54,812 bases of DNA from the NCBI GenBank assembly GCA_001556125.1, contig LSIG01000013.1, forward strand, positions 1-54,812, given 5' to 3'. Position 1 is the first letter of the stretch, and the number at the start of each line of letters is the position of its first letter. The notes below the pieces were generated by a model that did no database searches, had not been told where the DNA came from, and was given only the letters and a program-made list of their open reading frames with translations. Made by a program: the position numbers and the translations under genes. This stretch comes from Rhizobiales bacterium CCH10-E5. Its GTDB lineage: Bacteria > Pseudomonadota > Alphaproteobacteria > Rhizobiales > Beijerinckiaceae. Shown here in pieces: positions 1 to 7,624 of this stretch.

Positions 1-5
1 CCCCC

Positions 6-989
6 ATGACAGCCCCTGCCGACACCACCTGGACCGTTCCCGCCACTGACGCCGCGCCGCTGGAGAGCATCCGCTTCCATGGCCTGCAGGCCGGGCCGAA
101 GCTGCTGGTGCTCGGCGCCGTCCATGGCAATGAGAGCTGCGGGCCCCGCGCGATCGCACGCATCGTCGCGGATTGCCGGGCCGGCCGGCTGCTGATCGCG
201 CGCGGCGAGGTCACCTTCCTGCCCGTGACCAACCCCAAGGCCTATCGCCAGAACACCCGCGAAGGCGACCGCAACCTCAACCGCGACCTGCGCGAGCGGC
301 TGCAGCCGGTCGACAACGAGGACCGCATCGGCCGCAGGCTCTGCGCGCTGCTGCGCGAGCATGAGGTGCTGCTCGACGTGCATTCCTTCCGCGGCGAGGG
401 CGAGCCCTTCGTCTTCTTCGGGCCGGAGGACAACACCGGCCCGCTCGAACCCTTCCGGCACGGCGCGGCGGAGTTGGCGCTCGCCGCCTGCCTCGGCGTG
501 CCCGTCGCGATCCATGGCTGGCTCGACAACTATGTCCAGATCATCGCCGCGCGCGAGCGGCTGAACCTGCCGCCGCTGGCCGTCACCGAGGGCTTCGGCA
601 CGACCGAATTCATGCGCTTTGCCGGCGGCTATGGCGTGACTCTGGAATGCGGGCAGCATGACGACCCCGCTTCCGTCGAGATCGGCTATGCCGCCATCCG
701 CAATACGCTCGCCCATCTCGGCCTGATCGACGCGCCCGCTCCCGCACCGGCGCTGACTTCAGTGATCCAGATGACCGAGGTGGTGATCTGCGAGGCGGCG
801 GGCGACCGGGTGGCGCAGGGCTGGAAGACCGGCGACCGCGTCCCGGCCGGTGCCCTGCTGGCGACGCGCGCGGATGGGACCGCCGTGACCGCGCCGAGCG
901 ACGGCTTCGTCATCTTTCCGAGCGCCACGGCCAAGCCCGGCGAGCCGATCTGCCATTTCGGCGTGGCGAGCCCGCGCCGGCCGCGCTGA
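6..989 (+). CDS. M14-family succinylglutamate desuccinylase/aspartoacylase-like deacylase
   Basis: This 327-residue protein is a zinc-dependent deacylase of the AstE/aspartoacylase branch of peptidase family M14, which hydrolyses N-acyl amino acids. The zinc site is visible as H40-G-N-E43 and H126 (in LLDVHSF), and E214 in TLECGQH fits the catalytic glutamate. NLNRDL near residue 91 is another family signature. The C-terminal 80 residues look like the beta domain of the family. The start is 5 bases inside the window, so its ribosome site cannot be judged. The gene converges on the XRE regulator gene, with only 8 bases between the stops. Together with the amino-acid transporter and amine oxidase downstream it suggests catabolism of an N-acylated amine or amino acid; the substrate is inferred. 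Confidence 0.85.
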   Translation: MTAPADTTWTVPATDAAPLESIRFHGLQAGPKLLVLGAVHGNESCGPRAIARIVADCRAGRLLIARGEVTFLPVTNPKAYRQNTREGDRNLNRDLRERLQPVDNEDRIGRRLCALLREHEVLLDVHSFRGEGEPFVFFGPEDNTGPLEPFRHGAAELALAACLGVPVAIHGWLDNYVQIIAARERLNLPPLAVTEGFGTTEFMRFAGGYGVTLECGQHDDPASVEIGYAAIRNTLAHLGLIDAPAPAPALTSVIQMTEVVICEAAGDRVAQGWKTGDRVPAGALLATRADGTAVTAPSDGFVIFPSATAKPGEPICHFGVASPRRPR

Positions 990-997
990 GCGCGCCT

Positions 998-1588
998 TCA
1001 GAGGCAGTTCACCCAGAGAACCCGCGTCTCGCCCGCCGCCGCATTGGCGAAGCGGTGCGGCCGCGAGGACAGGAAGCGGAAGCTGTCGCCCTCCTGCAGC
1101 GTCCAGCTCTCCTGCTCGACGCTCAGGCTCATGGCGCCGTTCAGAACAAGCCCGGCCTCCTCGCCGCCATGGGTGTAGAGTTCGTCGCCTGTGCTGGCGC
1201 CCGGCTCCATCTCGACCAGATAGAGGCTGAGCTTGGCGCCCTCGCTGTGTGGCGTCAGGAGCTGCTTGCGGATGCCGGAGCGCCAAAGCTGCAGTTCGCT
1301 GCGCCCGCCCGCGCGCACGATCGTCGCGGTCTGGGAGGATGCCCCCTCTCCGCCCTTTGGAAACAGGTCGCCGATGCCGACGCCCAGCGCATCCGCCATG
1401 CTGGCGAGCGCCCGCAGCGTCGGCGAGGATTTGCCGCGCTCGATCTGGCTGAGGAAGCCGATCGAGAGATTGGTCCGGCCCGCCAGATCGACCAGCGAGA
1501 GGCGACGCTCGCGGCGCAGGCGGCGCAGACCGGCGCCGATCTCCGAATCGACTTCCGGCCGGGACGGCGTGGCGGCAGGGCTGCTCAT
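998..1588 (-). CDS. XRE-family transcriptional regulator with C-terminal cupin domain
   Basis: This is a 196-residue regulator. A helix-turn-helix of the XRE/HipB type occupies about residues 15-70 (LRRLRRERRLSLVDLAGRTN, then SIGFLSQIERGKSSPTL), and a small cupin sensor fills the C-terminal half (about 110-190, EPGASTGDELYTHGGEEAGL). Such proteins usually repress amine or amino-acid uptake genes and sense a small ligand in the cupin. I chose the ATG at 1588 (MSSPAATP) because GGAG lies just upstream; an in-frame ATG at 1621 overlaps an operator-like palindrome and has no clear ribosome site. It is transcribed divergently from the amino-acid ABC transporter, so it probably controls that operon and itself. 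Confidence 0.88.
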   Translation of the reverse strand: MSSPAATPSRPEVDSEIGAGLRRLRRERRLSLVDLAGRTNLSIGFLSQIERGKSSPTLRALASMADALGVGIGDLFPKGGEGASSQTATIVRAGGRSELQLWRSGIRKQLLTPHSEGAKLSLYLVEMEPGASTGDELYTHGGEEAGLVLNGAMSLSVEQESWTLQEGDSFRFLSSRPHRFANAAAGETRVLWVNCL

Positions 1589-1612
1589 GAAGGCTCCATT
1601 CGTCGCCGCTAT

Positions 1613-1626
1613 TTCATGCACGTGAA
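1613..1626. promoter_or_regulatory. Operator-like near-palindrome, copy 1
   Basis: TTCATGCACGTGAA is a near-perfect dyad located 24 bases upstream of the XRE regulator start. A second related dyad lies at 1662-1675. The pair sits in the divergent intergenic region and is probably the binding site of the XRE-cupin regulator. The function is inferred from symmetry, repetition and place. Confidence 0.55.
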
Positions 1627-1661
1627 ATCGCTTGCCGACAAGTTTGTCCTATGCTCGTATC

Positions 1662-1675
1662 TTCACGCAGGTGAA
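1662..1675. promoter_or_regulatory. Operator-like near-palindrome, copy 2
   Basis: TTCACGCAGGTGAA repeats the dyad at 1613-1626 with 12 of 14 bases identical. The two starts are 49 bases apart and the site is 45 bases upstream of the transporter binding-protein start. The shared form is TTCAYGCAsGTGAA. Confidence 0.55.
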
Positions 1676-1720
1676 AATTGCCGTGCCATTCAGACACAGG
1701 CCCAACCGGGGGATTTTGCC

Positions 1721-2476
1721 ATGGAACGTCGCACCTTTCTGTCGATGCTGGCGGGCGGCGCGCTCGCAGCCGGGCTGACACCGGCGCAGGCGCAGGCGGT
1801 ACTGAAGGTCGGCTCGACGCCGACGGGCAGCCCCTTCACCTTCCTCGACACCAAGACCAACACCATCGAAGGCGTAATGGTCGATCTGATCAAGGCCATC
1901 GCCGCCGTCTCCGACTTCAAGGTCGAGGTCGAGGGCATGCAGTTCTCGACGCTGATCCCTTCGCTCACCGGCAACAAGGTCGATATCGTCGCCGCCGCGA
2001 TGTACATCAACCCGGTCCGGAAGGAAGTCATCGACTTCTCCGACCCGATCTACACCTATGGCGAGGGCCTGATCGTGCCCGCCACGGACACGAAGGACTA
2101 CGTCACGCTCGAAGACCTCAAGGGCAAGACGATCGGCGTTCAGATCGGCACGGCCTATGTCGACAAGCTGCAGAGCTCGGGCCTGTTCTCTGAGGTGAAG
2201 CTCTACAAGACGCTGCCGGACATCCTCGCCGATGTGAACGCCGCCCGCGTCCAGGCCGCCGTCTTCGACCTGCCGATCATCGCCTACAACCTCTCGCAGG
2301 GGCAGTTCCCGCGCGTGCGCATCGTCAAGAGCTACAAGCCGGTGATCTCCGGCTCCGTCGGCATCGGCGTGCGCAAGACCGATGGTGAACTGCTGAAGAA
2401 GATCAATGCCGGCCTCGCCAAGCTCAAGGCCGACGGCACGGTCGACAAGATCCTGGCCAAGTGGGGCCTCGTCTGA
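1721..2476 (+). CDS. Polar amino-acid ABC transporter, periplasmic binding protein
   Basis: A 251-residue family-3 solute-binding protein (HisJ/GlnH fold). The N-terminus has a signal peptide beginning MERRTFLSMLAGGALAAGL and ending near AQAQA, after which the mature domain begins (VLKVGSTPTGSPFTF). The segment VDIVAAAMYINPVRKEVIDF and DLKGKTIGVQIGTAY are typical of the two lobes. I chose the ATG at 1721 because GGGGGA lies 8 bases before it; reading further upstream gives non-family sequence. It is the first gene of the transporter operon 1721-4084, and a palindromic repeat separates it from the permease. The substrate is not readable, but the neighbouring oxidase suggests an amine or amino acid. 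Confidence 0.9.
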   Translation: MERRTFLSMLAGGALAAGLTPAQAQAVLKVGSTPTGSPFTFLDTKTNTIEGVMVDLIKAIAAVSDFKVEVEGMQFSTLIPSLTGNKVDIVAAAMYINPVRKEVIDFSDPIYTYGEGLIVPATDTKDYVTLEDLKGKTIGVQIGTAYVDKLQSSGLFSEVKLYKTLPDILADVNAARVQAAVFDLPIIAYNLSQGQFPRVRIVKSYKPVISGSVGIGVRKTDGELLKKINAGLAKLKADGTVDKILAKWGLV

Positions 2477-2504
2477 ACCTTCAGTTCGGGTTCCTGAACC
2501 ACAC

Positions 2505-2606
2505 CGTCATCCCGGGCTCAGCGAAGCGAAGACCCGGGATCCATTCCGGAACCGTTCCGGCATGGATCCCGGATCGGCGCTGCTGCGCAGCTTGTCCGGG
2601 ATGACG
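2505..2606. repeat. Palindromic intergenic repeat, CCCGGGATCCAT type
   Basis: The element begins CGTCATCCCGG and ends CCGGGATGACG, with an inner inverted pair GATCCAT/ATGGATC, so the whole 102 bases can fold into one long hairpin. It lies inside the transporter operon, between the binding-protein and permease genes. The closest relative in this window is at 13227-13330, also inside a transporter operon. Confidence 0.85.
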
Positions 2607-2663
2607 CGGGAGGCACTCGAGACTCCCGCATAGACGATCATCAGGGCTCATCACCGGAACCGC

Positions 2664-3326
2664 ATGCAAACCTTCCTGCGCGACGCCACCCAGTTCCTGC
2701 CGCTGCTGCTGCAGGGCATCAAGTTCACGCTCATCGTGGCGCTGGGCTCGCTCGCGCTGTCGACCGTGCTCGGCCTGGTCTGGGCGCTGATGCGCGTCTC
2801 CGGCATCGGCTGGCTGGCGACGACCGCCAAGATCGTCGTCAACACGCTGCGCGGCATCCCGATCCTGGTGCAGCTCTTCTACATCTACTTCGTGCTGCCG
2901 GAGTTCGGCATCGCGCTGACGGCGCTGCAGGCGGCGATCATCGGGCTCGGCATCGCCTATTCGGCCTATCAATCCGAGAACTTCCGCGCCGGCATCGAGG
3001 CGATCGACCACGGCCAGATCGAGGCCGCGCAGTCGATCGGCATGGGCTGGGGCCTGACCATGCGCCGGGTCATCCTGCCCCAGGCGATCCGCCTCGTGCT
3101 GCCGCCCTATGGCAACATCATGGTGATGATGCTGAAGGATTCGTCGCAGGCCTCGACCATTACGGTGGCCGAGCTGACGCTCCAGGGCACGCTGATCGCC
3201 TCTTCCACCTTCAAGAACATGACCGTCTACACGCTGGTCGCCCTGCTCTATCTGGCGATGTGCCTGCCGCTGATGGGGCTGGTGAGCTGGCTCGAACGCC
3301 GCTTTGGCAAGGGAGCCAGGCGATGA
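2664..3326 (+). CDS. Polar amino-acid ABC transporter permease
   Basis: A 220-residue inner-membrane permease of the HisM/GlnP family with about five hydrophobic segments. The cytoplasmic EAA loop that contacts the ATPase is clear ([20 protein letters not shown], about residues 118-137). A single permease gene is present, so the channel is probably a homodimer, as in GlnP-type systems. The stop codon overlaps the start of the ATPase gene (ATGA at 3323-3326), which indicates translational coupling. The 188-base gap before it holds the palindromic repeat, so transcription must pass through that hairpin. Confidence 0.92.
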   Translation: MQTFLRDATQFLPLLLQGIKFTLIVALGSLALSTVLGLVWALMRVSGIGWLATTAKIVVNTLRGIPILVQLFYIYFVLPEFGIALTALQAAIIGLGIAYSAYQSENFRAGIEAIDHGQIEAAQSIGMGWGLTMRRVILPQAIRLVLPPYGNIMVMMLKDSSQASTITVAELTLQGTLIASSTFKNMTVYTLVALLYLAMCLPLMGLVSWLERRFGKGARR

Positions 3327-4084
3327 CCGGGCATGTGGTCGCGGGCGCGCCGATGATCGAGATCGCGGGCGTCACCAAGAGCTTCGGCTCGTTTCCAGTG
3401 CTGAAGGGCATCACGGCGAGCGTCGCCCGGGGCGAGGTCGTTTGCCTGATCGGACCGTCCGGCTCCGGCAAGTCGACGATCCTGCGCTGCATCAACGGGC
3501 TGGAATCCTATGATGGCGGCGCGATCACGATCGACGGCGAGCGCGTCGAGCGCGACAAGCCCTCGATCGTCGGCATCCGCACGGCGATGGCGATGGTGTT
3601 CCAGCGCTTCAACCTGTTTCCGCACCGCACCGCGCTGGAGAACGTCGTCGAGGGACCGATCTTCGTGAAGAAGGAGCCGGCGGCGCAGGCCCTGGCGCGC
3701 GGGCGCGACCTGCTCGACCGTGTCGGGCTCGGCAACAAGATGGACGCCTATCCCGGCCAGTTGTCCGGCGGGCAGATGCAGCGCGTCGCCATCGCGCGCG
3801 CGCTCTGCATGCAGCCCAAGGCGATCCTGTTCGACGAGCCGACTTCGGCGCTCGACCCCGAACTCGTCGGCGAGGTGCTGCAGGTGATGAAGAGCCTGGC
3901 CGAGGAGGGCATGACCATGCTCGTCGTCACCCATGAGATGGGCTTCGCCCGCGAGGTCGCCGACCGCGTGCTCTTCCTCGACGGCGGCGTCATCGTCGAG
4001 CAGGGCCCCTCGCGCGAGGTGCTGAGTGCGCCGACTCATCCGCGCACGCAGGATTTCCTGCGCCGCGTGCTGCGTCCGATCTGA
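3323..4084 (+). CDS. Polar amino-acid ABC transporter ATP-binding protein
   Basis: A 253-residue ABC ATPase of the GlnQ/HisP family. Walker A is GPSGSGKST, the signature is [15 protein letters not shown], and Walker B is [11 protein letters not shown] followed by the H-loop in VVTHEMGF. I chose the ATG at 3323 because it overlaps the permease stop (ATGA); an in-frame ATG at 3353 (MIEIAG) is the alternative and would match the usual family start. It powers uptake with the binding protein at 1721 and the permease at 2664. The oxidase gene begins 11 bases after its stop and is likely in the same transcript. Confidence 0.93.
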   Translation: MTGHVVAGAPMIEIAGVTKSFGSFPVLKGITASVARGEVVCLIGPSGSGKSTILRCINGLESYDGGAITIDGERVERDKPSIVGIRTAMAMVFQRFNLFPHRTALENVVEGPIFVKKEPAAQALARGRDLLDRVGLGNKMDAYPGQLSGGQMQRVAIARALCMQPKAILFDEPTSALDPELVGEVLQVMKSLAEEGMTMLVVTHEMGFAREVADRVLFLDGGVIVEQGPSREVLSAPTHPRTQDFLRRVLRPI

Positions 4085-4095
4085 GGAGCCGCTCC

Positions 4096-5397
4096 GTGGC
4101 CGAACCCTTCCCGCTCGCCCCCTCGCTCTGGTTCGCGACCGCACCGGCCGCCGCGGCGACCCCGCCGCTGGCGCAGGATGTCAGCGCCGATGTCTGCGTC
4201 ATTGGGGCCGGTTTCGCCGGCCTGTCGACGGCGCTGCATCTGGCGGAGGCCGGCGTCTCGGTCGTGGTGCTCGAGACCCACGAGCCCGGCTGGGGCGGGT
4301 CCGGCCGCAATGGCGGACAGGTTATCCCCGGCATCAAATATGATCCGAGCGAGATCCTCGCCAAATTCGGCCCCGTCGCGGGCGAGGCGCTGATCGGCTT
4401 TGTCGGCTCGACGGCTGATCTCGTCTTCGACCTGATCGCGAAACACGGCATGGACGTGCCGCATAAGCGCACGGGCTGGATTCAGGGCGCGCATACGCCG
4501 GCCATGGTCGAGACGGTGAAGCGCCGGTCCGCCGAATGGCAGGCCCGCGGCGTTGACGCGCAGTTCCTCGACAAGGACGCCGCCGCCCGCCTGCTCGGCA
4601 CGGATCGCTATCTCGCCGGCTGGGTCGACCGGCGCGCCGGCGGTGTGCAGCCGCTCGCCTATGCGCGCGGGCTGGCGAAGGCGGCGCTCGCGGCGGGCGC
4701 TGCCATCCACGGCCAGAGCAACGTCGTCTCGCTCACGCGCAGTGGCGCGACCTGGACGGTACGGACCGCCCAGGGCGCCTCGGTGACGGCGCCGCGCGTC
4801 GTCGTCGCCACCAACGGCTATACGGGCGACCTGATCCCGAAGCTGCGCCAGACCGTGATCCGGCCGAACTCCTTCATCGTCGCCACGCAACCGCTCTCCG
4901 ACAATGTCGCGGGCACGATCCTGCCCGAGGGCCAGGTCGTCTCCGACACCCGCCAGTTGCTGCTCTACTTCCGCAAGGACCATCAGAACCGCCTGCTGAT
5001 GGGCGGGCGCGGCCCCTTCCGCGAGCCGAAGGATGCCGCCGACTGGGCCCATCTCGAGCGCGTCGTCGGCAAGATGTATCCGCAGGTGAAGGGCGTGCCC
5101 TTCGACTTCCGCTGGTGCGGCCGGGTGGCGCTGACGCGCGATTTCCTGCCGCATCTGCACGAGCCCGAGCCCGGCCTGCTCGTTGACATCGGCTGCATGG
5201 GCCGCGGCGTCGGGCTGCAGAGCGCCATGGGCAAGGCGATGGCGAGCTACATCGCCACCGGCGACAAGGGCCACCTGCCCTTCCCGGTCGTGCCGATCAC
5301 GCCGCTGCCGCTGCACGCGCTGAACGAACTCTACGTCTCGGCGATCATCGCCTGGTACCGCCTCACCGATGGCGGGATGAAGGACAAGGCGGCCTGA
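4096..5397 (+). CDS. FAD-dependent amine/amino-acid oxidase (DadA/PuuB-like)
   Basis: A 433-residue flavoprotein of the D-amino-acid oxidase superfamily, most like gamma-glutamylputrescine oxidoreductase and other OrdL/PuuB proteins. The N-terminal dinucleotide-binding loop is VIGAGFAGLSTALHLAEAG, followed by the acidic end of strand 2 (VVVLE) and GGSGRNGGQV, a family motif. The C-terminal RWCGRVALTRDFLPHL and GCMGRGVGLQSAMGKAMA complete the FAD site. The start is GTG at 4096, supported by GAGGAG 7 bases upstream. It follows the transporter ATPase by 11 bases, so the imported compound is probably its substrate or a precursor. The exact substrate is unknown; polyamine derivatives and N-methylated amino acids are candidates. 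Confidence 0.85.
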   Translation: MAEPFPLAPSLWFATAPAAAATPPLAQDVSADVCVIGAGFAGLSTALHLAEAGVSVVVLETHEPGWGGSGRNGGQVIPGIKYDPSEILAKFGPVAGEALIGFVGSTADLVFDLIAKHGMDVPHKRTGWIQGAHTPAMVETVKRRSAEWQARGVDAQFLDKDAAARLLGTDRYLAGWVDRRAGGVQPLAYARGLAKAALAAGAAIHGQSNVVSLTRSGATWTVRTAQGASVTAPRVVVATNGYTGDLIPKLRQTVIRPNSFIVATQPLSDNVAGTILPEGQVVSDTRQLLLYFRKDHQNRLLMGGRGPFREPKDAADWAHLERVVGKMYPQVKGVPFDFRWCGRVALTRDFLPHLHEPEPGLLVDIGCMGRGVGLQSAMGKAMASYIATGDKGHLPFPVVPITPLPLHALNELYVSAIIAWYRLTDGGMKDKAA

Positions 5398-5436
5398 GCG
5401 CCGGAAGCGGGCCACCCCGCCACCGGCGCCGATATT

Positions 5437-6183
5437 TCAGACGCAGCGCCCGCCATCCACCGCAAGCACGCTGCCGGTCACCATCTCGGATTCGTCCGAG
5501 CAGAGGAACAGCGCGGCATTGGCGATGTCCTGCGGCGTCGAGAACCGGCCCCAGGGAATCGTCGCGGTGAAGGCCTTGCGCTTCTCCGGCGTATCCTCGC
5601 CCATGAAGGTCGCCAACAGCGGCGTCTCGCCCGCGACGGGCGCGATCGCGTTGACGCGGATCCGGTCCGGCGCCAGTTCCACAGCCATCGACTTCGACAG
5701 CAGGTTCGCCGCCCCCTTCGAGCCATTGTACCAGGTCAGGCCTGGCCGCGGCCGGACTCCCGCTGTCGAACCGATATTGAGGATCACGCCGCCGCCATGC
5801 TCGCGGAAATGCGGCACCGTTGCCTTCGCCATCAGGTAGATCGACTTGACGTTGACGTCGAAGACACGGTCGAACTCCTCCTCGCTGACGTCGAGCATGG
5901 GCTGGTTGCGATGGCTGATGCCGGCATTGTTGACGACGATGTCGAGCCGGCCGACCTTGGCGATGACGCGCGCCACGGCCTTCTCGACGCTCTTGCCCTT
6001 CCCCACATCGCAGGTCACGGCAAAGGCCCGGCGGCCGATCGCCTGCGCGGCCTCCTTGGCCTTGTCGCCGTTGAGGTCGAGCACCGCCACCCGCGCGCCC
6101 TCGCGCACGAAGGTCTCGGCGATGCCGAAGCCGAACCCCTGCGCCGCGCCGGTGATCAGCGCCGTCTTGCCCTTCAGTCTCAT
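5437..6183 (-). CDS. Short-chain dehydrogenase/reductase (SDR)
   Basis: A 248-residue classical SDR that oxidises or reduces an alcohol/carbonyl with NAD(P). The cofactor loop is TGAAQGFG (residues 11-18), the NNAG motif is present near 85, and the catalytic residues are S139, Y152 and K156 (YNGSK). The acidic residue after strand 2 (VLDLN) suggests NAD preference. The C-terminus (SVLAVDGGRCV) is typical. It converges on the FAD oxidase and is divergent from the zinc alcohol dehydrogenase, with 220 bases of shared regulatory space. Its role in this catabolic group is inferred from place only. Confidence 0.9.
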   Translation of the reverse strand: MRLKGKTALITGAAQGFGFGIAETFVREGARVAVLDLNGDKAKEAAQAIGRRAFAVTCDVGKGKSVEKAVARVIAKVGRLDIVVNNAGISHRNQPMLDVSEEEFDRVFDVNVKSIYLMAKATVPHFREHGGGVILNIGSTAGVRPRPGLTWYNGSKGAANLLSKSMAVELAPDRIRVNAIAPVAGETPLLATFMGEDTPEKRKAFTATIPWGRFSTPQDIANAALFLCSDESEMVTGSVLAVDGGRCV

Positions 6184-6403
6184 GGTGTTTCCTCGGTCGT
6201 CTTGGGAACGCCATCATTGGCCGGGCCGCAGGCCTGGGACCAATGCGATTTGGCGATCCCGCTCAGACGGAAATGCTATGGCCGCGCGCGCAGCAGCCTG
6301 CGTGCCACCCGCTTATGCCGGGGATCGCGAAACGATCTTTGACAGGCCGCGCCATTTGCGGCCCGATGGCGGCAACGACACAAGCCTGCCGAGGAACGCC
6401 TGA

Positions 6404-7528
6404 ATGAAGATCCGTGCCGCCGTCCTGAACGCCAGTCCCGTCTCCGCGCCTTATGCGCAGAGCCGGCCGCTCTCGATCGAGGAGGTCGAGCTCGCTCCGC
6501 CGGGGCCGGGCGAGGTGCTGGTGCGGGTCCGTGCCGCCGGTCTCTGCCATTCCGATCTCTCGGTGATCGACGGCAACCGGCCTCGTCCCGTGCCGATGGT
6601 CCTCGGCCATGAGGCGGCCGGCGAGGTCGTCGAGCCCGGCCCCGGCGTCCAGGATCTGAAGAAGGGCGACCGCGTCATCATGGTCTTCGTGCCCTCCTGC
6701 GGCCATTGCTCGCCCTGCAGCGAGGGCCGCCCGGCGCTTTGCGAGCCCGGCAACGCCGCCAACGGTATCGGTGAACTGATCGGCGGCGGGCGACGACTCT
6801 CGGCCCATGGCAAGCCGGTGCATCACCATGTCGGCGTCTCCGCCTTCGCCGAATACGCCGTGATCTCGCGCCACTCGCTGGTCAAACTCGAGGCCGACAT
6901 TCCCCACGAGATCGCCGCGCTCTTCGGCTGCGCCGTGCTGACCGGCGTCGGCGCTGCCGTGAACACGGCCAAGGTCAGGGCTGGTGAAACGGTCGCCGTG
7001 GTCGGCCTCGGCGGCGTCGGCCTGAGCGCACTGCTGGGGGCGGCCGCCTGTGGCGCCTCGCGGGTCATCGCGGTCGATCTGTCCGAGGAAAAGCTCGCCA
7101 TCGCGCGTGATCTCGGCGCGACCGACACCTTCAATGCAGGCGACCCCGGCGTCATCGAGGCAATCCGCGCCGCGACCAAGGGCGGCGTCGATCACGGGCT
7201 GGAGATGGCGGGCTCGGTCAAGGCGCTCGACCTCGCCTACCAGATCACGCGGCGCGGCGGCACGACCACGACGGCGGGTCTCGCCAATCCCGCCCACACC
7301 CTGTCGCTGGCCCCCGTGCGCCTCGTCGGCGAGGAGCGGACGCTGAAGGGCTCCTATGTCGGCTCCTGCATCCCGGTGCGCGACATCCCCCGCTTCGTCG
7401 ATCTCTATCTGCGCGGCAAGCTGCCGGTGGACAAGCTGATGACCAGCCAGAGCGGGCTCGACGGCATCAACGAGGGCTTCGACGCCTTAAACGAAGGCCG
7501 CACCATCCGGCACGTCATCATGATGTGA
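6404..7528 (+). CDS. Zinc-dependent alcohol dehydrogenase (MDR family)
   Basis: A 374-residue medium-chain dehydrogenase. The catalytic zinc ligands C48-H49 and the GHE motif (H69-E70) are present, and the structural zinc site is complete (C99, C102, C105, C113). The NAD-binding Rossmann loop is GLGGVGLSALLGA, followed by an acidic residue (VIAVDLSEEK), which points to NAD. It probably oxidises an alcohol to the aldehyde that the neighbouring aldehyde dehydrogenase would use, although the two genes converge and are therefore separate transcripts. The substrate is unknown. Confidence 0.9.
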   Translation: MKIRAAVLNASPVSAPYAQSRPLSIEEVELAPPGPGEVLVRVRAAGLCHSDLSVIDGNRPRPVPMVLGHEAAGEVVEPGPGVQDLKKGDRVIMVFVPSCGHCSPCSEGRPALCEPGNAANGIGELIGGGRRLSAHGKPVHHHVGVSAFAEYAVISRHSLVKLEADIPHEIAALFGCAVLTGVGAAVNTAKVRAGETVAVVGLGGVGLSALLGAAACGASRVIAVDLSEEKLAIARDLGATDTFNAGDPGVIEAIRAATKGGVDHGLEMAGSVKALDLAYQITRRGGTTTTAGLANPAHTLSLAPVRLVGEERTLKGSYVGSCIPVRDIPRFVDLYLRGKLPVDKLMTSQSGLDGINEGFDALNEGRTIRHVIMM

Positions 7529-7534
7529 GAAAGA

Positions 7535-7613
7535 GCGTCATTCTCGGGCGGAGCGAAGCTCCGACCCGAGAATCTCTGGCAAGAGATGCTCGGGTCGAGC
7601 CCGAGCATGACGC
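7535..7613. repeat. Palindromic intergenic repeat, CTCGGG type
   Basis: The element starts GCGTCATTCTCGGG and ends CCGAGCATGACGC, with inner arms that repeat CCCGAG/CTCGGG. It lies between the convergent alcohol and aldehyde dehydrogenase genes, where it could act as a bidirectional terminator. Related copies are at 17217, 41134 and 44043. Confidence 0.8.
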
Positions 7614-7624
7614 GCCCCGACCCC

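Noticed and set aside
1055..1720. A long upstream extension of the amino-acid binding protein, open from 1055
   Set aside because: The extension runs antisense to the XRE regulator and has no family similarity. The signal peptide and ribosome site fix the start at 1721.
6323..6337. GATCG-CGAAA-CGATC inverted repeat before the zinc alcohol dehydrogenase
   Set aside because: It is short, has common CG-rich half sites and only one copy, and no nearby regulator gene pairs with it. I cannot support it as an operator.
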